From NCBI GenBank assembly GCA_029202445.1, contig CP119321.1, forward strand, positions 930,001 to 994,000: a DNA stretch of 64,000 nucleotides, written 5' to 3'. Numbering within the stretch: the stretch's first letter is position 1; the number at the start of each line of letters is the position of its first letter. The DNA is from Candidatus Microbacterium phytovorans. Lineage in GTDB: Bacteria > Actinomycetota > Actinomycetes > Actinomycetales > Microbacteriaceae. The translations under genes and the position numbers were made by a program. The notes under the pieces are model-generated. The model was not told where the DNA came from and did no database searches. It saw only the letters and a program-made list of their open reading frames with translations. Of the stretch, positions 35,164 through 43,309 are shown one piece after another.

Positions 35164-35963
35164 CTCTCACCGCACCCGTCGAACATCGAACCGCCGTGGA
35201 GGCGCCCGCTGCCCGCTTGAGCTTCCTCCGCGTCGTGTCGAGCGAGGCCATCAAACTCGTTTCCCTCCGTTCGACCTGGTGGTCGATTGCGGTGGCCGCC
35301 GTGCTGTCGGTCGGCATCTCTCTGCTCATGGCGGCCGCGTCGGCCGACTTCGGCCCCGGGTTCCCACCCGTCATGGCCGTCGTCGCGCCGCTGCAGTTCA
35401 CGATGCTCGTGGCGGGCATCCTGGGCGCGATCGCGGTCACCGGGGAGTACTCGACGGGGATGATCCGTTCGACCCTCACGGCCGTCCCCCGCCGAGGCAT
35501 CGTGCTCGCAGCCAAGGCGCTGGTCATGGCGGCCTTCATGGCCGTCTCGTCCGCCCTCATCTTCGCGATCGCCTCCGTGGCGACGGCACCGCTGCTGGCG
35601 ACGCCGATCGAGTGGACCGATGCGGAGTCTTCCCTGATCCCGGTGGGATACGCGGTTCTCTCGATGATGGTCTTCGCTCTCCTCGGCGTCGGGTTCGGTT
35701 TCATCATCCGCAGCGGGGCGGGAGCGATCGCCGCCACCGTGGGGGTGCTCTTCGTCGCCCCGATCGTCGTCAGCCTCTTCTCGATGTTCGGGGAGGGATG
35801 GGCGTGGGTCACAGACCTCGGGCAGTACCTGCCGACGAACGCGTCTCAAACCCTCACGTCGGTGGGTGCGGAGGACACGCTGCCCGCCCTCCTCGCCCTC
35901 CTGGGCTGGGCCGCGGTAGCGCTCCTCGGTGCGTGGGCGGTCCTGCGCACGCGTGACGCGTAG
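35160..35963 (+). CDS. ABC transporter permease (ABC-2 type)
   Basis: 267 residues with six hydrophobic helices and an N-terminal cytoplasmic stretch (LSFLRVVSSEAIKLVSLRSTWWS) typical of ABC-2/lantibiotic-immunity permeases; the GEYSTGMIRSTLTAVPRR loop is also characteristic. It is coupled to the ATPase by ATGA. Its TAG stop is at the same time the first half of the -10 box of the following kinase gene. Confidence 0.9.
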   Translation: MTLTAPVEHRTAVEAPAARLSFLRVVSSEAIKLVSLRSTWWSIAVAAVLSVGISLLMAAASADFGPGFPPVMAVVAPLQFTMLVAGILGAIAVTGEYSTGMIRSTLTAVPRRGIVLAAKALVMAAFMAVSSALIFAIASVATAPLLATPIEWTDAESSLIPVGYAVLSMMVFALLGVGFGFIIRSGAGAIAATVGVLFVAPIVVSLFSMFGEGWAWVTDLGQYLPTNASQTLTSVGAEDTLPALLALLGWAAVALLGAWAVLRTRDA

Positions 35964-35966
35964 AGT
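35961..35966 (+). promoter_or_regulatory. Leaderless -10 box of the histidine kinase, overlapping a stop codon
   Basis: TAGAGT, spacer CGGAGCC (7), GTG 35974. The TAG is the permease stop codon. Confidence 0.55.
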
Positions 35967-35973
35967 CGGAGCC

Positions 35974-37245
35974 GTGTCGACGCGCAGCCGCAGTGCGCCT
36001 CCCCCGGAGGACGACCTGCGGCTGCCGCGTCTGCCCGGGGTCGTCCGCCGCTTCTGGTCACGGCACCCTGTCCTCGCCGACGTCGTCATCGCCCTGTTGT
36101 GCCTCCTCCTGACGCTCACACCGCCGACGACCTTCCGCGGTCCCGACGGCACCGGGCCGCTCCACCCGACCGCCGTCCCCCTGCTCGTGCTGACCGTCGT
36201 CTGCTCGGCACTGCTCCTTCGTCGGAGGACGTGGACGCTCTCCGTTTTCGTCGCCTCCTACGTGCTGGCGATCGCCTTCCTTTTCGCTCCGGTGCCCGTG
36301 GGTTCTGTGCTCCCGCTGGTGACCAGCTATTCGCTAGCCGTCTACCGATCGTCGCGCGCGGCATGGCTGGGTCTCGGATTGGGCATCGGGTCGCTGTCGG
36401 CGGTGGCGGGGATGCTCGTGCTGACGTCGACGATCGAGTTTCCGATTGCGGTCAGCACGGTGATCGGCGAGGCCGCGTTGGCGTTGATCGGGACACTCGT
36501 CGGTGTCAACGTCGGCAATCGCAAACGGTATGTGGAAGCGATCATCGACCGCTCCCGACAGCTCCTTCGCGAACGCGATCAGCAGGGTCAGATCGCCGCC
36601 GCTGCGGAGCGTGCGCGGATCGCCCGCGAGATGCATGACATCGTCTCGCACTCCTTGACGGTGATCGTCGCGTTGACCGAGGGAGCAGGCGCGACCGCAG
36701 ACCCCGAACGCGCACGCCAGGCGACCCTCCAGGCCTCCCAGACCGCCCGTGCCGCTCTCCAGGAGATGCGGGGGATGCTGGGAGTGCTCCGGGACGAGTC
36801 AGACCCAGAGGCGCCGCTCCTGCCCCCAGATGAGGATGCCGCGAGCGCCGCGATCGAAGCGGCCCGTGCCGCGGGATTCCCGGTGACGTCGAGGATCACG
36901 ACGCTGGGCAGGCCCCTGGACGAGCTGCCGCGCACGATACGCCTCGCCGTCGGCCGCGTGGTGCAGGAGGGCGTGACCAACGCGATGCGGCACGCGCCGG
37001 CAGCCTCGACGATCGCGGTGACTGTCGCCGTCGGCGTGGAGTCGGTCGACGTGGAGGTGCGCAACGACGGGGTGACCGGCGCGGCGCGTCCCGGCGGATT
37101 CGGGCTTCGCGGACTGCGCGAGCGCGTCGAGCTCGCCGGTGGTCAGCTCACCGTCGGCCCCGAGGGCGCAGTATGGCGCCTTCGCGCCTCCCTTCCCCTT
37201 GCCGAGGAACCGACTGACTCGAAGCCAGCGAAAGGACATCCCTGA
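35974..37245 (+). CDS. Sensor histidine kinase (HisKA_3, NarL-pair type)
   Basis: 423 residues. Four or five membrane segments with almost no extracellular loops (about 35-190), a HisKA_3 dimerisation domain with His221 in EMHDIVSHSL, and an HATPase_c domain (VQEGVTNAMRHAPAAS; GGFGLRGLRERVELAGG). Such intramembrane-sensing kinases often monitor the cell envelope. GTG 35974 is supported by the -10 box. The response regulator starts 2 bases after its stop; the target may be the ABC exporter upstream. Confidence 0.92.
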   Translation: MSTRSRSAPPPEDDLRLPRLPGVVRRFWSRHPVLADVVIALLCLLLTLTPPTTFRGPDGTGPLHPTAVPLLVLTVVCSALLLRRRTWTLSVFVASYVLAIAFLFAPVPVGSVLPLVTSYSLAVYRSSRAAWLGLGLGIGSLSAVAGMLVLTSTIEFPIAVSTVIGEAALALIGTLVGVNVGNRKRYVEAIIDRSRQLLRERDQQGQIAAAAERARIAREMHDIVSHSLTVIVALTEGAGATADPERARQATLQASQTARAALQEMRGMLGVLRDESDPEAPLLPPDEDAASAAIEAARAAGFPVTSRITTLGRPLDELPRTIRLAVGRVVQEGVTNAMRHAPAASTIAVTVAVGVESVDVEVRNDGVTGAARPGGFGLRGLRERVELAGGQLTVGPEGAVWRLRASLPLAEEPTDSKPAKGHP

Positions 37246-37247
37246 CC

Positions 37248-37919
37248 ATGAGCGATCCCGTCCGCATCCTTCTCGTCGACGACCAGGAGTTGATTCGCGT
37301 CGGCTTCCGGCTCGTCCTGGAGAGCGAGCCGGACCTCGTCGTCGTGGGCGAAGCGGGCGATGGCGAGAGCGCCGTCGCCGAAGCTCGCCGCCTCCGCCCC
37401 GACGTGGTGCTGATGGACGTCCGGATGCCGCGGCTCGACGGCATCCGTGCCACCGAACGCATCCTCGCGGAACTGCCCCAGACCCACGTCCTGGTGCTCA
37501 CGACCTTCGACCTCGACGAGTACGCGTTCGGCGCGCTCGACGCCGGCGCGAGCGGTTTCCTCCTGAAGGATGCGCAACGGGCCGAGCTGGTGGGCGCGGT
37601 GCGCGCCGTTCATCGTGGTGACGCGGTCTTGGCGCCGCGGGTGACGAGAAGAGTCATCGAGCGCCTCGGCCCAGCCGTTGCTCCCCCGACGGGTCCCGAT
37701 CCCGCTGTCGTCCTCACCGAACGCGAACGAGATGTCTTCGACGGCATCGCCCGTGGGCTCACCAACGCGGAGATCGCGCGTGAGCTGTTCCTCGGCGAGT
37801 CGACCGTCAAGACCCACGTCGGTCGGGTGCTCGCCAAGCTCGACGCCCGCGACCGCATTCATGCCGTGATCCTCGCCCATCAGTGGGCACCGGCCGCGCG
37901 ACCGGGCGAGAACGGCTGA
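37248..37919 (+). CDS. NarL/LuxR-type response regulator
   Basis: 223 residues. The receiver domain has acidic residues D11/D12 and phosphoacceptor D57 (VVLMDVRMP), Thr in VLTTFD and Lys in FLLKDA. The C-terminal GerE helix-turn-helix reads LTERERDVFDGIARGLTNAEIARELFLGESTVKTHVGRVL. It is translated from the kinase mRNA with GAAAGGA upstream. Forms a two-component system with the preceding kinase. Confidence 0.95.
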   Translation: MSDPVRILLVDDQELIRVGFRLVLESEPDLVVVGEAGDGESAVAEARRLRPDVVLMDVRMPRLDGIRATERILAELPQTHVLVLTTFDLDEYAFGALDAGASGFLLKDAQRAELVGAVRAVHRGDAVLAPRVTRRVIERLGPAVAPPTGPDPAVVLTERERDVFDGIARGLTNAEIARELFLGESTVKTHVGRVLAKLDARDRIHAVILAHQWAPAARPGENG

Positions 37920-37948
37920 TCCGCATCGTCCTCGAAGCGGGCGCTGGC

Positions 37949-37954
37949 TAGGAT
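37949..37954 (+). promoter_or_regulatory. Leaderless -10 box of the mscS-globin operon
   Basis: TAGGAT, spacer CGTGGCG (7), ATG 37962. Confidence 0.55.
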
Positions 37955-37961
37955 CGTGGCG

Positions 37962-39044
37962 ATGAGACTCGATTCCACCGACCCGAGCACGGCGACCGCT
38001 TCCGGGATCTGGGCAGACCTCGGCCGCATAGCCGCCGACATCGGCCTGCGGGCAGCGGGCATCGCCGCGATCATCGTCGGGGCCCTCCTGCTGGCGTGGG
38101 TCCTCCGCCTCGTTATCAGGCGTGTCGTGAAGCGGATCGTCGCCGGCGCGAAGTCGAAGGCGAACGTCGATGACACGCGGGCCATCGAGGCATCCCCGCT
38201 CGCACAGGTGCGCCTGGTCCAGCGCACGCGCACTCTCGGGACGATCCTGCAGAACATCGTCAACGTGACACTCGTGATCATCGCGCTGTTCCTGTCCGTC
38301 CAGGTGATCAACGAGAACATTCTCGGTTCGTTCGCCCTCCTGTCCGCCGCTATCGGCGCCGGCCTCGGCTTCGGAGCGCAGAACATCGTGAAGGACGTCC
38401 TCAACGGAATCTTCATCGTCGCGGAGGATCAGATCGGAATCGGCGATGTCGTGGACCTCGGCCTGGCGACCGGGATCGTCGAGTACGTGAGCGTGAGGAT
38501 CACCCATGTCCGCGACGTGAACGGCACCCTCTGGTACGTGAGGAACGGCGAGATCACGCGGATCGGGAACATGTCCCAGGGGTGGTCGCGCGTGATCATC
38601 GATCTCGCCGTGCCGGCGAATGCCGTGATCGAAGACGTCGAGAAGGCGATGCTCGACTCCGCGAAGGGGCTCGCCAAAGACCCGAAGTGGCGTACGCGCG
38701 TCATCGAGCAGCCGGAGGTCTGGGGGCTGGAGTCCGTGTCGGGCGATGCTCTGGTCATCCGTCTCGTGATGAAGACCCGCGCCAACGCGAAGGACGATGT
38801 GGCGCGTGAGCTGCGCATGCGGCTCAAGCGCGCGATGGACGACATGGGGATCACGCTTCCGCAGCTGAACTCCATCACGCTGTCCGGCTTGGAGGGCGCG
38901 CAGCGCGTGCGTGGCGCGAACCCGCCCAAGACCAAGCCCACGCCGGTGGCCGCGCCCGATGCCAAGCCGGTGTGGCGGCCCAAGCGGAAGGGCACGACGG
39001 ATGCCGTACCGCCGACGGACGAAACGAAGGATCCGTCCGCATGA
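37962..39044 (+). CDS. MscS family mechanosensitive channel
   Basis: 360 residues. Membrane helices at about 20-45, 85-110 and the pore-lining helix NILGSFALLSAAIGAGLGFGAQNIVKDVLNGIF, then the beta domain (IGDVVDLGLATGIVEYVSVRITHVRDVNGTLWYVRNGEI) and a C-terminal mixed domain. A Pro/Lys-rich tail ends the protein. Such channels release solutes during hypo-osmotic shock. The stop overlaps the globin start (ATGA), an unusual pairing. Confidence 0.9.
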   Translation: MRLDSTDPSTATASGIWADLGRIAADIGLRAAGIAAIIVGALLLAWVLRLVIRRVVKRIVAGAKSKANVDDTRAIEASPLAQVRLVQRTRTLGTILQNIVNVTLVIIALFLSVQVINENILGSFALLSAAIGAGLGFGAQNIVKDVLNGIFIVAEDQIGIGDVVDLGLATGIVEYVSVRITHVRDVNGTLWYVRNGEITRIGNMSQGWSRVIIDLAVPANAVIEDVEKAMLDSAKGLAKDPKWRTRVIEQPEVWGLESVSGDALVIRLVMKTRANAKDDVARELRMRLKRAMDDMGITLPQLNSITLSGLEGAQRVRGANPPKTKPTPVAAPDAKPVWRPKRKGTTDAVPPTDETKDPSA

Positions 39045-39511
39045 GTGACGACGCACGCCTCAGCTTCTATGAGGAAGTGGGTGGGCACGACACGTTCGTG
39101 CGCCTCGTCGACGCCTTCTACCGTGGTGTCGCCGGCGACGAGGTGCTGGCCCCCATGTATCCGGAAGAGGACTTGCGCCCGGCGGCGGAGCGGCTGACGC
39201 TGTTCCTGGAGCAGTACTGGGGCGGACCGACCACCTACAGCGAGCGTCGGGGTCACCCTCGGCTTCGGATGCGCCACATGCCCTTCCATGTGAACCCCGA
39301 CGCGAGGGACCGCTGGCTGGCCCACATGCGGAGCGCCGTCGACGAGCTGAAGCTTCCGCCTCTCCACGAGGCGACCCTCTGGGACTACCTCCAGCGGGCC
39401 GCGTTCGCCATGGTGAACACCTTCGAGCCGACCGGGATCGGGCCCGCCCAGGGGGACCGACCCGCAGGCGCCCTCCCCCTCCATCCGGATACGACGAAGG
39501 AGTCGTCATGA
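39041..39511 (+). CDS. glbO: Group II truncated hemoglobin
   Basis: 156 residues with a core FYEEVGGHDTFVRLVDAFYRGVAGDEVLAPMYPEEDL and RLTLFLEQYWGGPTTYSERRGHPRLRMRHMPFHV typical of GlbO (TrHb2); the proximal His lies in RMRHMPF. GlbO proteins bind O2 and handle peroxide or NO near the membrane in mycobacteria. The C-terminal ~25 residues (PAQGDRPAGALPLHPD) are an extension. Both ends overlap neighbours by 4 bases, so mscS, globin and the FAD dehydrogenase form one operon. Confidence 0.93.
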   Translation: MSDDARLSFYEEVGGHDTFVRLVDAFYRGVAGDEVLAPMYPEEDLRPAAERLTLFLEQYWGGPTTYSERRGHPRLRMRHMPFHVNPDARDRWLAHMRSAVDELKLPPLHEATLWDYLQRAAFAMVNTFEPTGIGPAQGDRPAGALPLHPDTTKESS

Positions 39512-41181
39512 CCGCTGCCGCCGCGACAACACGCCACTCGACGGATGTTCTCGTCATCGGTTGGGGCCTTGCCGGTCTCGTCGCGGCCGCCGAGGCCGTC
39601 GGCGCCGGTCGGCGGGTCGTCATCGTCGACCAGGAGCCGAGGACCAACCTCGGTGGTCAGGCGTTCTGGTCGTTCGGGGGCCTCTTCTTCGTCGACTCGC
39701 CAGAGCAGCGGCGCATGGGCATCAGCGACTCTCTCGAGCTCGCACGCCAGGACTGGTTCGGCACTGCGGGATTCGACCGGGACGAGGACGCGTGGCCGCG
39801 TCGCTGGGCGGAGGCCTACCTCGAGTTCGCACACGGCGAGAAACGATCCTGGCTGCGCCAGCGGGGCGTGGGGTTCTTCCCTGTCGTCGGTTGGGCGGAG
39901 CGCGGCGGTTACACCGCCACGGGGCCCGGCAATTCGGTGCCGAGGTTCCATGTCACCTGGGGCACGGGCCCGGGTGTCGTCGCTCCCTTCCAGGCGGCCG
40001 TCGAGGAGGCGGAAGCGGCCGGACGGCTCGTCGTTCTGCCGCGCCACCGGGTGACCGCGCTGACGACTGCAGACGGCACCGTCGTCGGAGCGAGCGGCGA
40101 CGTGCTCGCGCCTTCCGGGGCACCGCGCGGCGTGCGCTCTGCTCGTGACGTCGTCGGCTCGTTCGAGATCGATGCATCCGCCACGATCGTCGCGTCGGGT
40201 GGGATCGGCGGGAACCACGAACTCGTTCGTGCCCAGTGGCCCGAACGTCTCGGTACGCCGCCGACGACGATGCTTGCTGGCGTGCCCGCCTACGTCGACG
40301 GATCGATGCAGCCCGTGGCGAAAGCGGCCGGAGCGCGGCTCATCAACGGAGACCGAATGTGGCACTACGTCGAAGGCATCCAGAACTGGAACTCGATCTG
40401 GCCCTCTCACGGCATCCGGATCCTCCCTGGCCCGTCGTCGCTGTGGCTCGACGCCACCGGCCGTCGGCTTCCCGTGCCGCTCTTCCCCGGCTTCGACACC
40501 CTCGGCACCCTCGCCCACCTGCGGGCTACCGGTCACGACCACTCGTGGTTCGTGCTTTCGCAGTCCATCGTCGAGAAGGAGTTCACCCTCTCGGGCAGCG
40601 AGCAGAACCCGGACTTGACCGACAAGGACGTCCGGCTGCTGCTGAAGTCACGCCTCGGCAAGGGCGCATCGGGGCCCGTGCAGGCCTTCCTCGACCACGG
40701 TGCGGACTTCGTCGTGAAGCGCACGCTCGATGAACTGGTGGACGGGATGCGAGCTCTGCCCGGAGGCGACGTTCTCGACGGTGACCGAGTGCGCGAAGAG
40801 GTGGTCGCGCGCGACCGGGAGATGGCGAACGACTTCACCAAGGATGCGCAGATCGCGATGCTGCGATCGGCGAGAGCGTTTCGCGGGGATCGCCTCATTC
40901 GCACCGCGTCGCCGCACCGGCTGCTCGACCCGTCGGCCGGCCCGCTCATCGCCGTGAAACTGCACGTGGTCACGCGCAAGTCGCTCGGTGGAATGATGAC
41001 CGACCTGTCTGCGCGCGCGCTCGACGCCGAGGGATCCCCGGTGCCCGGCCTCTATGCAGCAGGCGAGGCGGCCGGGTTCGGCGGGGGCGGCGTTCACGGC
41101 TATCGCGCGCTCGAGGGGACCTTCCTTGGCGGATGTCTGTTCTCGGGACGGATCGCAGGACGCGCGGCGGCTGCGGGCTGA
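39508..41181 (+). CDS. FAD-binding dehydrogenase (KstD/fumarate-reductase-like)
   Basis: 557 residues. Rossmann start VLVIGWGLAGLVAAAEAVGAGRRVVIVDQE, flavin segment NLGGQAFWSFGGLFFVDSPEQRRMGI and C-terminal LYAAGEAAGFGGGGVHGYRALEGTFLGGCLFSGRIAG match the FAD-binding dehydrogenase group related to 3-ketosteroid dehydrogenases. The true electron acceptor and substrate are unknown. It is coupled to the globin gene, which suggests a redox link but does not prove it. Converges on the gene at 41187. Confidence 0.88.
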   Translation: MTAAAATTRHSTDVLVIGWGLAGLVAAAEAVGAGRRVVIVDQEPRTNLGGQAFWSFGGLFFVDSPEQRRMGISDSLELARQDWFGTAGFDRDEDAWPRRWAEAYLEFAHGEKRSWLRQRGVGFFPVVGWAERGGYTATGPGNSVPRFHVTWGTGPGVVAPFQAAVEEAEAAGRLVVLPRHRVTALTTADGTVVGASGDVLAPSGAPRGVRSARDVVGSFEIDASATIVASGGIGGNHELVRAQWPERLGTPPTTMLAGVPAYVDGSMQPVAKAAGARLINGDRMWHYVEGIQNWNSIWPSHGIRILPGPSSLWLDATGRRLPVPLFPGFDTLGTLAHLRATGHDHSWFVLSQSIVEKEFTLSGSEQNPDLTDKDVRLLLKSRLGKGASGPVQAFLDHGADFVVKRTLDELVDGMRALPGGDVLDGDRVREEVVARDREMANDFTKDAQIAMLRSARAFRGDRLIRTASPHRLLDPSAGPLIAVKLHVVTRKSLGGMMTDLSARALDAEGSPVPGLYAAGEAAGFGGGGVHGYRALEGTFLGGCLFSGRIAGRAAAAG

Positions 41182-41186
41182 GGTCG

Positions 41187-41861
41187 TCAGCCCGCAGCGC
41201 CGGTCGCGCGGACCGCGGTGAGTCCGGTTCGGACGGTGCTGCGGGTCAGCACGTGACCGCGGGACAGGCTGAGGCGCGTCCAGGGGCCGCTGCGGCGGAT
41301 CGTCGCGGTCTCTTCCCCCGCGATGAACCCCAGCGAGAAGGCCGCGAAGGCGACACCCAGGGGAAGGCCTGTGAGGTCGTCGTCGTTGCGTCCCCACACG
41401 CGAGCCCGCACCGCACGCACCACGTCGGCGCCGGGCTCCGACGGCATTGACTCCGCCACCTCCGCGATGCCGTGCTGCGCCCGGGCGGCGAGCGTTGCGG
41501 CGGTGATCTCGCCGGAGATCTCCCAACCGCCACGGGGTGGCGAGATTCCCGCCCACGGAGCGGAGCGAGAAGTGTCGGGGAGCACCAGAGACGTCGTGGA
41601 TGCGTCGTCGGCCGTCAGGCTCGCCGCCTCCACGACGAGATCGCACACGAGTTCCGGGTCGACCGATAGGAACCTCATGCCGAGGATCGTGGGCGTCTCG
41701 TCCAGCAACGATTCGGGCGCCAGCGGCGCCGACGACACGCCGACGATGCCACTCTCGGCACGGAGCCGCACGAGCCCGTCGCCGAGCCGCGCCGCGCGCT
41801 GCGCAAACGTGAGCGCGTCGGATGCCGCGAAGGGATCGGCGAACAGGAGACGGGACGACAC
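41187..41861 (-). CDS. Unrecognised 224-residue protein
   Basis: Not assigned to a family. No signal peptide, membrane segment or Cys-rich site. The chain alternates short strands and helices (SGIVGVSSAPLAPESLLDETPTILGMRFLSVDPELVCDLVVEAASL; GWEISGEITAATLAARAQHGIAEVAESM). Start GTG 41861 follows a 7-base spacer from TAGTTT. It is divergent from the TesB-like thioesterase with a shared -10 element. Confidence 0.7.
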   Translation of the reverse strand: MSSRLLFADPFAASDALTFAQRAARLGDGLVRLRAESGIVGVSSAPLAPESLLDETPTILGMRFLSVDPELVCDLVVEAASLTADDASTTSLVLPDTSRSAPWAGISPPRGGWEISGEITAATLAARAQHGIAEVAESMPSEPGADVVRAVRARVWGRNDDDLTGLPLGVAFAAFSLGFIAGEETATIRRSGPWTRLSLSRGHVLTRSTVRTGLTAVRATGAAG

Positions 41862-41867
41862 CCGCCC

Positions 41868-41874
41868 TAAACTA
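41868..41874. promoter_or_regulatory. Symmetric -10 element serving both strands
   Basis: TAAACTA reads TAAACT on the plus strand (41868-41873) and TAGTTT on the minus strand (41874-41869). The minus use gives a leaderless GTG at 41861; the plus use gives a ~32-nt leader to ATG 41912, or a near-leaderless GTG at 41882. Confidence 0.55.
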
Positions 41875-41911
41875 CCAACGGGTGCCGTCGGGGCGCCGGA
41901 TCGGAGATGAG

Positions 41912-42778
41912 ATGTCGAGCGAGTTCGATCCTGTCGACGCGATGCTGGCGGTGCTCGATCTCGCGTCGAGCGCGGCTCGCACGACGGAGGACATCTTCAC
42001 GGGGGCCTCGCATCCGATGCCGAGCGGCCGGATCTTCGGCGGCCAGGTGCTCGCGCAAGCAATCGTCGCGGCCGACCGGACGACCGCCGACGATCGTGTC
42101 CCGCACTCGATGCACGGCTACTTCCTACGTCCGGGCGACGCCACGCAGGGCCTCACCTTCTCCGTCGACCGCATCCACGACGGGCGCTCCTTCTCCACGC
42201 GCCGAACGCAGGCGTTCCAGGAGGGCGTGCCGATCTTCTCGATGATCGCCTCTTTCGAGCGGGAGGATCCTGGGCTCGAGCATCAGGATCGGATGCCGGA
42301 CGGCATCCCCTCGCCCGGGGAGGTCGCACAGGCACGTGAGACGTCTGCCCTTCATCCGATGAGCCGGCGGCTGCTCGATGAGAGTCCCATCGAGGTGTTG
42401 CACGTCAGCGGCGACCTGTATGGCGCCGATCTACCGGACGCCGAGCCGCGACAGGCCGTATGGATGCGGGCACGAAGGACTCTTCCCGACGACCCTGCGC
42501 TGCACCGCGCGGTACTCGCCTACCTGAGCGACCTGACGATTCAGGAGCCGGTGCTGCGCGCTCACGGGGTGACGTGGGCGCGCCAAGGACTCAAGGTCGC
42601 CAGCCTCGACCATGCGATGTGGTGGCACCGACCCGCGCGAGCCGACGACTGGCTCCTGTACGTGCAGGAGTCCCCGAGTGCGCGCGGCGGGCGGGGACTG
42701 TCCACGGGGCGGCTCTTCACCAGGGACGGTGAGCTCGTCGCCTCGGTCGCGCAGGAGATCATGGTGCGCGTGCCGTGA
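41912..42778 (+). CDS. tesB: Acyl-CoA thioesterase II (TesB-like)
   Basis: 288 residues, a double hot-dog thioesterase hydrolysing acyl-CoA to free acid and CoA. Signature segments FTGASHPMPSGRIFGGQVLAQAIVAADRT, HSMHGYFLRPGD and the C-terminal LDHAMWWHRPARADDWLLYVQESPSA with the Asp/His region of TesB. GGAG lies 5 bases before ATG 41912; an in-frame GTG at 41882 is a possible leaderless alternative. Confidence 0.92.
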   Translation: MSSEFDPVDAMLAVLDLASSAARTTEDIFTGASHPMPSGRIFGGQVLAQAIVAADRTTADDRVPHSMHGYFLRPGDATQGLTFSVDRIHDGRSFSTRRTQAFQEGVPIFSMIASFEREDPGLEHQDRMPDGIPSPGEVAQARETSALHPMSRRLLDESPIEVLHVSGDLYGADLPDAEPRQAVWMRARRTLPDDPALHRAVLAYLSDLTIQEPVLRAHGVTWARQGLKVASLDHAMWWHRPARADDWLLYVQESPSARGGRGLSTGRLFTRDGELVASVAQEIMVRVP

Positions 42779-42790
42779 TGCGGTGACCGC

Positions 42791-43309
42791 TCAGCGTCGG
42801 TGACCGTAGACGAGCGGGTCTCCGAGATAGGGCGACCACGCGTCTCGCATGGTGTCGGTGAGGCGCTGCGGGCGACCCGTGCGGGCATCGACCATCACGA
42901 CGACCGACGTCGCACGGGCGTACAGAGTCTGAGGAGTGTCTGCGGCCGGGCTGTAGACCTCGTAGCAGACCTCGATGCTCGATCCGCCGATCTTGCCGAA
43001 CCACATCTGGATGTCCAGCGGCTCGCGTCGGTACGGCACGGGGGCGAGGTACTCGATCTCCTGCCGGGCGATGAGTGTGAGGACGCCCGCGGCGATGCCG
43101 CTCTCGATGACCGCCGTGCTCGGGGCGGTGTCGCCCGACTCGGGCACCCAGAACACGCGAACGCGCGCCTCTTCCAGGAGCTTCAGCATCGACGTGTTGT
43201 TCACGTGGTTGAACGCGTCGAGATCGCCCCAGCGGAGGTGGATCGGGACGTGGAGCCGGAGGCCGGCGGTGCTGCCGCCAGCCTCCGGAACGTGCGGCAT
43301 GTCAGTCAC
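42791..43309 (-). CDS. 4HBT hot-dog acyl-CoA thioesterase
   Basis: 172 residues, a single hot-dog fold. IHLRWGDLDAFNHVNNTSMLKLLEEAR contains the catalytic Asp/Asn motif of YbgC/4-hydroxybenzoyl-CoA-type thioesterases. Start is either GTG 43309, overlapping the ettA stop by 8 bases, or ATG 43300 just after it; no clear ribosome site decides. Probably co-transcribed after ettA. Converges on tesB. Confidence 0.88.
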   Translation of the reverse strand: MTDMPHVPEAGGSTAGLRLHVPIHLRWGDLDAFNHVNNTSMLKLLEEARVRVFWVPESGDTAPSTAVIESGIAAGVLTLIARQEIEYLAPVPYRREPLDIQMWFGKIGGSSIEVCYEVYSPAADTPQTLYARATSVVVMVDARTGRPQRLTDTMRDAWSPYLGDPLVYGHRR

